From an uncultured Selenomonadales bacterium (lineage in GTDB: Bacteria; Bacillota; Negativicutes; Selenomonadales; Selenomonadaceae): a DNA stretch of 9,091 nucleotides. A program made the position numbers and the translations under genes. The stretch spans positions 1 to 9,091 of the forward strand of contig CAMVAG010000078.1 in NCBI GenBank assembly GCA_947165405.1, read 5' to 3'. Below, piece after piece: positions 5,422 to 9,091 of the stretch (its first letter is position 1; each line of letters begins with the position of its first letter). A model generated the notes under the pieces. It was not told where the DNA came from. It worked only from the letters and a program-made list of their open reading frames with translations, and did no database searches.

Positions 5422-6885
5422 ATGGGCGTAAGAATAGGCTCAATGCACTTCATGTATAATTATCAGCAATCACTCAACCACGCTTATCAACAACAGGGCA
5501 AGCTTTTCGAACAGGCGGACGGCTCATCATTGCACCGCGCCAGCGACAACCCGATGAATTATGCAAAGCTCCTGCGCTACAACGTCAGCGAAAACGAAAA
5601 CACTCAATATCGCGAAAACATAAAGACGGCATCCTCTTGGATGAAACAATCCGACGACGTAATGGTTCATATGACGGAAATGATGCAGACTTTGAAGGAA
5701 AAATCCGTCCACGCGGCGAATTCCGATAACGCCGAAGACGACTACGCCGCAATTCATAAAGAGATGTTCGCGCACATGCAGGAGCTTGTTTCCGTAGCCA
5801 ACACTCAAGTCGGCGACAGATATATTTTCGCGGGGCAAAAGGATTTAACAAAGCCCTTTGAAATGTCGATTGAGCAATATGACCGCGGGCTTCCCAAAAA
5901 TCTTGACGTTTCGCAATCCGCTTTCTTCAAAGGCACAACCTCCGATTACAACACCGAGCTTTTCCAAATGCTCACCTTGGAAGACAGCGAAGGCAACATT
6001 TACTACCTCGACAATCAAAAGGTTGACAAAAGCGGCAACATGGCTGCCAAAGGCGACACTACCACCGACGGCGTGATGAATCTCTACACGAAAGAATTTA
6101 TGGACAGCGGCTATAAAGAATTGATTGCCAGAGGATATACGACAATCGGCGAAGCTGAATACGCGGCAGAACAAGGCAATACGGAAGTAGCCGAACTTCT
6201 CAATGCAGGCAGAGTCGAGCAGTTCGATTCCGATTTCAAAGTTTCCGACGTCTTCACGAATCAAGGCTTGTTGCAGAAAAAAGAAGACGTTCCCTCTTCC
6301 ATGTCGAGTGTCCTCACTTATGACAGCGAAAGTCCTTCACGTGTCGAGGGCATTACAATCAACGGCACAGTTTATACTTTCAAGACGGTTAAACAAAATA
6401 TCGTCACTTACAACGGCGACGAAAATCTTATTTCAATGGTCAAGCTCAACGGCGCGACCGACCCCAATGCCGATACCGTCAACGCGACGGGCGCGGGCAT
6501 GTTCGGCAGAGACATTTTCGACAACGCAAATTCCGGCAACGAGGCTTCGGGCACGGCAATGCTCAATGAATTGTTCTGCGTTTGCTCCAGAGTAAATAAT
6601 TGCGATATTCATTGGATGTCCTCCGACGGCGTGACGGTTGCCGATGTTGCTCATTCGACAATGCTCACTCAAGAAACAAAAATCGGCGCACGCCAACAGC
6701 TTTATAACCAAGTCGAAACCATGTTGAACAATCAAGCCGACAACATCACCGAAGATATAACAAACGTCAGCGGTGCGGACATTGCCAAGCTTGCAACGCA
6801 GCTCATGCAACAAACCGCCCTTTACAATTTGTCTTTGTCTTTGGGCGGAAGAATTTTGCCGCAGTCCCTCGCCGACTACCTCTAA
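5422..6885 (+). CDS. flgL: Flagellar hook-associated protein 3, FlgL
   Basis: FlgL forms the second junction ring, between FlgK and the flagellin filament. The N-terminal region (1-145) has the flagellin-like helices with the FlgL pattern: RASDNPMNYAKLLRY (39-53), SWMKQSDDVM, VHAANSDNAEDDYAAI and VANTQVGDRYIFAGQKD. The C-terminal helix (about 425-487) includes DITNVSGADIAKLATQLMQQ and ends SLADYL. The protein has 487 residues against roughly 300 in enteric FlgL, the extra being in the surface-exposed middle (about 150-420). Three cysteines cluster at C386, C388 and C394 (FCVCSRVNNC), unusual for an exported axial protein. CTAAGGAGGGA (5406-5416) lies just before ATG, the same site as in flgK and fliD. 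Confidence 0.93.
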   Translation: MGVRIGSMHFMYNYQQSLNHAYQQQGKLFEQADGSSLHRASDNPMNYAKLLRYNVSENENTQYRENIKTASSWMKQSDDVMVHMTEMMQTLKEKSVHAANSDNAEDDYAAIHKEMFAHMQELVSVANTQVGDRYIFAGQKDLTKPFEMSIEQYDRGLPKNLDVSQSAFFKGTTSDYNTELFQMLTLEDSEGNIYYLDNQKVDKSGNMAAKGDTTTDGVMNLYTKEFMDSGYKELIARGYTTIGEAEYAAEQGNTEVAELLNAGRVEQFDSDFKVSDVFTNQGLLQKKEDVPSSMSSVLTYDSESPSRVEGITINGTVYTFKTVKQNIVTYNGDENLISMVKLNGATDPNADTVNATGAGMFGRDIFDNANSGNEASGTAMLNELFCVCSRVNNCDIHWMSSDGVTVADVAHSTMLTQETKIGARQQLYNQVETMLNNQADNITEDITNVSGADIAKLATQLMQQTALYNLSLSLGGRILPQSLADYL

Positions 6886-6921
6886 TCTTAATTTTTGAAA
6901 ACCAAATAATTTTATCCTGCA

Positions 6922-6949
6922 GGCGTCAACGAGATTTCTTGTTGCCGTC
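6922..6949 (+). other. Hairpin in the flgL-DUF6470 gap
   Basis: CAACGAG (6927-6933) pairs with CTTGTTG (6938-6944) around loop ATTT, with one G-T pair. After a T/C mismatch, GGCG (6922-6925) pairs with CGTC (6946-6949), again with one G-T pair. The following bases (TATTGGTGTTTT) hold only scattered Ts, so this is at best a weak terminator or a processing or pausing site that would split flgL from the genes after it. The 145-base gap also has the leader motif at 6981-7000. Confidence 0.35.
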
Positions 6950-6980
6950 TATTGGTGTTTTCGGAGTTTTTATTCTCGGC

Positions 6981-7000
6981 AAAAATTTCAAGGACAGGCA
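6981..7000 (+). promoter_or_regulatory. Leader motif shared with flgM (DUF6470 copy)
   Basis: AAAAATTTC runs into AAGGACAGGCA, almost identical to the element in the flgM leader (1929-1950). A further AGGA follows at 7000-7003 and the ribosome binding site AAAGGAGG lies at 7014-7021, giving three GGA triplets in about 30 bases before the start codon. Clustered GGA motifs around a ribosome binding site are the usual CsrA target layout, as in the B. subtilis hag leader. I infer possible CsrA control; I found no convincing sigma-28 promoter here. Confidence 0.35.
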
Positions 7001-7030
7001 GGAAAATTTATTGAAAGGAGGGAATTAGTC

Positions 7031-7615
7031 ATGATGGTAAGGTTAAATACTCGACATGAGTTGCCGCGAATAAGCATTCGACAGACGCAGGGGCGGCTTG
7101 ACGAATCGGCAATCGTTCAGCCTCAAACGCGAAGTGCCGGCAATCGTCAGGCAAGCGCAAATAAAGGTGCCACCCAACCGAGCTTGAGCATTGACAGCTA
7201 CCCCAGCCGCAGAGCTTACGGCTTCAGGAAACACGGCGATTTGGCAGCCGAACGCGGGCAAAGAGGCATTTCGGACGCCCAAGCCGCGACAGGTCGTCAT
7301 GCACAAAAAGCTTGGTCAAAGGCAACAACTGCGGCAAGGCGCGGCGACGACGTTGTCCAAGAGATTAAATCGGAAATCTTCTCCGATTATCAGGCGCGTG
7401 TGGTTTTCACGACAGCCGACATACCCGACCCGCAAATGCAAGGTTATCAAAGCGAGGTTGTCGGCGAACCCGATGTTGGTGATGTTACTGTCGATATTGA
7501 AACTGAACCAAACGCAAGGATTCATTACACGCCGGGCAGTGTGGAAACCTCTCTTGAAAATGAAGGCTTTATCCGCCACTGGGTCTCTATGGATCACTAT
7601 GACATTTACGCCTAG
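7031..7615 (+). CDS. DUF6470 family protein (YviE-like)
   Basis: The gene sits between flgL and fliW, the place of yviE in B. subtilis, and the product fits that family (DUF6470), whose exact role is not established. Visible family traits are a start PRISIRQTQGRLD (about 12-24), repeated short beta-like segments such as PSLSIDSYPSRRAYGF (50-65), then a helix with DLAAERGQRGISDAQAATGR, and a C-terminal half with alternating hydrophobic residues around VTVDIETEPNARIHYTPGSVE. There is no signal peptide or membrane segment. The start is ATG 7031 with AGGAGG (7016-7021) nine bases upstream; ATG 7034 is equally possible. Residues 15-100 are rich in Arg, Gln and Ala and look poorly conserved. Family assignment is by pattern and position. 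Confidence 0.7.
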   Translation: MMVRLNTRHELPRISIRQTQGRLDESAIVQPQTRSAGNRQASANKGATQPSLSIDSYPSRRAYGFRKHGDLAAERGQRGISDAQAATGRHAQKAWSKATTAARRGDDVVQEIKSEIFSDYQARVVFTTADIPDPQMQGYQSEVVGEPDVGDVTVDIETEPNARIHYTPGSVETSLENEGFIRHWVSMDHYDIYA

Positions 7616-7666
7616 CCGAGAAAAGTTTTTCATTCTGTCGGGGAAAGTTCAGAGGAGGAAAGTTAC

Positions 7667-8116
7667 ATGCGTAAAATTTATACCAGCAGATTTGGTGAGA
7701 TTGAGGTTGACGAAAATAAAATCGTGTATTTCAAGGACGGCATCCCCGCGTTCGAGGACGAGCACGAATTTGTTATCTTGCCCTACGAAGAAGAGAGCCC
7801 GTATTATTTCATGCAGTCGCTTAAGTCGCCGGATTTGGCTTTCTTGTTGACGATTCCTTTCCTGTTCTTCAACGACTACACCTTTGAAATCGATGACGCA
7901 ACGGTCAGGGAACTCGACATCAAAGACAGCGAAAACGTGTTCTATTATTCAATGGTTACAATCCCGAACGGCTCAATTCGCTACATGACGGCAAATCTCT
8001 TGGCTCCCATTGTCCTCAACGGCGCAAACATGCAAGCCAAGCAGGTCGTCTTGGAAAAGAGCAATTACACGACCAAACACCGCCTCTTCCCCGAATCTGA
8101 CAAAAAGGAGGGGTGA
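7667..8116 (+). CDS. fliW: Flagellar assembly factor FliW
   Basis: FliW is a cytoplasmic protein that binds CsrA and blocks it from repressing flagellin mRNA; free flagellin displaces FliW, which makes a homeostatic switch. The 149 residues show the family blocks: RFGEIEV (8-14), FKDGIPAFE (22-30), MQSLKSPDLAFLLTIPF (49-65), TANLLAPIVLN (108-118) and QVVLEKSNYTTKH (126-138). Length is typical. AGGAGG (7653-7658) is 8 bases before ATG. Its end contains the csrA ribosome binding site, so the two are made from one message, as expected for binding partners. Confidence 0.95.
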   Translation: MRKIYTSRFGEIEVDENKIVYFKDGIPAFEDEHEFVILPYEEESPYYFMQSLKSPDLAFLLTIPFLFFNDYTFEIDDATVRELDIKDSENVFYYSMVTIPNGSIRYMTANLLAPIVLNGANMQAKQVVLEKSNYTTKHRLFPESDKKEG

Positions 8117-8120
8117 ATCG

Positions 8121-8348
8121 ATGCTGGTCTTGACGAGGAAGCCTCGTCAACAAATAATGATTGGCGACAACATTGTTATAAACGTCGTGGAAGTTCAGGG
8201 CGAAAATGTGCGTATTGCGATTGATGCACCGCGAGACATAAAAATTTATCGCGGCGAAATCTATCGTGCGATACAAGAAGAAAATCAAAAGGCGGCTCAA
8301 AAGTTGAACGTCGATTTGCACGGCGCGTTGCCGCTGAAAAACAATTAG
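8121..8348 (+). CDS. csrA: Carbon storage regulator / translational repressor CsrA
   Basis: CsrA is a dimeric RNA-binding protein that occupies GGA motifs near ribosome binding sites; in Gram-positive bacteria it represses flagellin translation. The 75-residue protein has the family start MLVLTRK, IGDNIVINVVEV (14-25), VRIAIDAPRDIKIYR (30-44) and GEIY, with the RNA-contacting Arg at 44. The Gly often found in VRIGI is Ala here (A33). The C-terminal tail (about 56-75) gives the long form seen in B. subtilis, where it contributes to FliW binding, rather than the 61-residue enteric form. ATG 8121 is chosen because the protein then starts at MLVLTRK and AGGAGG (8106-8111) lies nine bases upstream, inside the end of fliW. 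That site reads AAGGAGGGG, so self-repression by CsrA is possible. Confidence 0.96.
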   Translation: MLVLTRKPRQQIMIGDNIVINVVEVQGENVRIAIDAPRDIKIYRGEIYRAIQEENQKAAQKLNVDLHGALPLKNN

Positions 8349-8362
8349 GAACCAATTCCTAA
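8345..8362 (+). other. Small hairpin at the csrA stop codon
   Basis: TTAGGAA (8345-8351), loop CCAA, TTCCTAA (8356-8362) is a perfect 7-bp inverted repeat that includes the csrA TAG stop (8346-8348). No T-run follows, so it is not a standard terminator. The stem carries a GGA triplet. It might mark an RNA processing point between csrA and flaG, or be chance in a short A/T-rich gap. Confidence 0.35.
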
Positions 8363-8385
8363 ATTTAACAAAGGAGTGTTTTATT

Positions 8386-8826
8386 ATGGTAGGGAAACTT
8401 AATGACATGGTCACGGCGGCGGTCGTTGTAGACTCGGCTCCAAGCACAAAGCCTGTAGGTGAGCAGGACTTCGCACGGATTAAACCTGTTTCCACGCAAC
8501 CCGGCTCTTCTCAATCTGTCGCTGCGAAACCTCTGGAAGCATTGACTCCCGCAGAAAAAGAGGAGCAAAAGCAGGAAGCGCGCTTGGAACCCGGCACAAT
8601 GTCGGAGAAGTCTGTCAGCGAAATGACGGAAACTTTCAACAAGCTCATGGACAAAATCAACTGCGACGTCGAGTTCAAGTACAACAAAGAAGTCGAAATG
8701 TTTAACGTCAAAATGATTGACAAGAAAACCAACGAGGTCATAAAAGAATTTCCGCCCGAAGAAATGATTGAAAACATGATCAAGGCTAAGGATTGGCTGG
8801 GCGCGTTCATTGACAGGGCAGTTTGA
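8386..8826 (+). CDS. flaG: FlaG family flagellar protein
   Basis: FlaG proteins are small factors encoded next to fliD; in some species loss changes filament length, but the mechanism is unclear. The conserved domain lies at about 78-146: SEMTETFNKLMDKIN, then VEFKYNKEVEMFNVKMIDKKTNEVIKEFPPEEMIENM, with the typical EVI-x-x-(F/I)-PPEE motif (117-126). The first 75 residues form a low-complexity Ser/Pro/Lys/Glu linker of the kind common in the family but long here. AAAGGAG (8370-8376) is 9 bases before ATG. The gene sits directly between csrA and fliD; in B. subtilis the flagellin gene hag comes before flaG, and here it does not. Confidence 0.85.
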   Translation: MVGKLNDMVTAAVVVDSAPSTKPVGEQDFARIKPVSTQPGSSQSVAAKPLEALTPAEKEEQKQEARLEPGTMSEKSVSEMTETFNKLMDKINCDVEFKYNKEVEMFNVKMIDKKTNEVIKEFPPEEMIENMIKAKDWLGAFIDRAV

Positions 8827-8854
8827 ACAGACGCCCTTCTAAGGAGGGATTACC

Positions 8855-9091
8855 ATGGGTGTCAATGGAATTTACGGCTTGTCGGGTTCGGGCATGGACA
8901 TCGAGTCGATGGTTAAAGTCGGCATGATGAGCAAGCAAAACGAATACGACAAGATGGCACAAAAATACACGAAGAACGAGTGGATGAAAGCTGATTACCT
9001 TGAACTCAGCAGCAAAATCACCACGTTCAACGCGTCGACTCTTTCACAATACAAAATGTCAAACACCATGAACGCCAAGAGCGCGGAAAGT
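8855..9091 (+). CDS. fliD: Flagellar hook-associated protein 2 / filament cap FliD (5' part)
   Basis: Only the first 79 codons are in the window; the frame stays open to the last base. FliD forms the cap that folds flagellin at the filament tip. The visible part fits the FliD N-terminal domain: GLSGSGMDIESMV (8-20), in the place of the usual GLASGLDTESI, then a Lys/Glu/Gln-rich coiled coil with the family-typical NEWMKADYLELSSKITTF (41-58). ATG 8855 is preceded by CTAAGGAGGGA (8839-8849), the same extended site found before flgK and flgL, 28 bases after flaG ends. fliS commonly follows fliD but lies beyond the window. Confidence 0.92.
   Translation, partial: MGVNGIYGLSGSGMDIESMVKVGMMSKQNEYDKMAQKYTKNEWMKADYLELSSKITTFNASTLSQYKMSNTMNAKSAES

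Noticed and set aside
6916..6923. Eight-base palindrome CCTGCAGG after flgL
   Set aside because: It is a single short palindrome with no partner, no loop and no conserved context; chance is enough to explain it.
6925..6951. GCCGTCTA (6944-6951) as a sigma-28 -10 box before the DUF6470 gene
   Set aside because: At the required 15-base spacing the -35 is GTCA, a poor match, and the -10 has three mismatches.
7191..7850. 219-residue open frame overlapping the DUF6470 gene and fliW
   Set aside because: It has no ribosome binding site, no recognisable family pattern, and runs across two genes with good starts and family matches in another frame.

Overview
The window is a late flagellar gene cluster of a low-to-mid-GC Gram-positive-type bacterium (Bacillota). 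The order flgM, flgN, flgK, flgL, DUF6470 (YviE-like), fliW, csrA, then flaG and fliD is the one known from Bacillus and clostridial relatives. Strong AGGAGG ribosome binding sites and a 75-residue CsrA with a C-terminal tail fit this. A lineage in the Negativicutes/Selenomonadales would be my guess, but the window alone does not prove it. All genes are on the + strand.

Positions 1-209 hold no clear gene. They carry a long hairpin repeat (95-161) and a possible seven-codon leader ORF whose stop overlaps the TTG start of prfC. prfC (210-1805) encodes peptide chain release factor 3, a translation gene not functionally tied to flagella. It is followed by a 20-codon mini-ORF and a good sigma-28-type promoter (1877-1903) that opens the flagellar unit.

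The flagellar unit runs flgM (anti-sigma-28), flgN, a second FlgN-like chaperone gene, flgK, flgL, a DUF6470 gene, fliW, csrA, flaG and the first 79 codons of fliD, which leaves the window. Together these make the hook-filament junction and cap (FlgK, FlgL, FliD), the chaperones that deliver these proteins to the export apparatus, and two control circuits. In the first, FlgM holds sigma-28 until the hook is complete. In the second, FliW sequesters CsrA, the translational repressor of flagellin. Flagellin (hag/fliC) and fliS are not in this window.

The least expected part is the 265-base gap between flgK and flgL. It holds a MITE-like element of about 215 bases with 17-base imperfect terminal inverted repeats, three successive hairpins, and an inverted copy of the hairpin repeat found upstream of prfC. 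The two repeat copies differ in their stems, yet each keeps a perfect 13-bp stem and the same GGCATG loop. A second candidate is a short leader motif (AAAAATTT, then AAGGACAG) shared by flgM and the DUF6470 gene. I see no wholly new protein system; the novelty here is non-coding.
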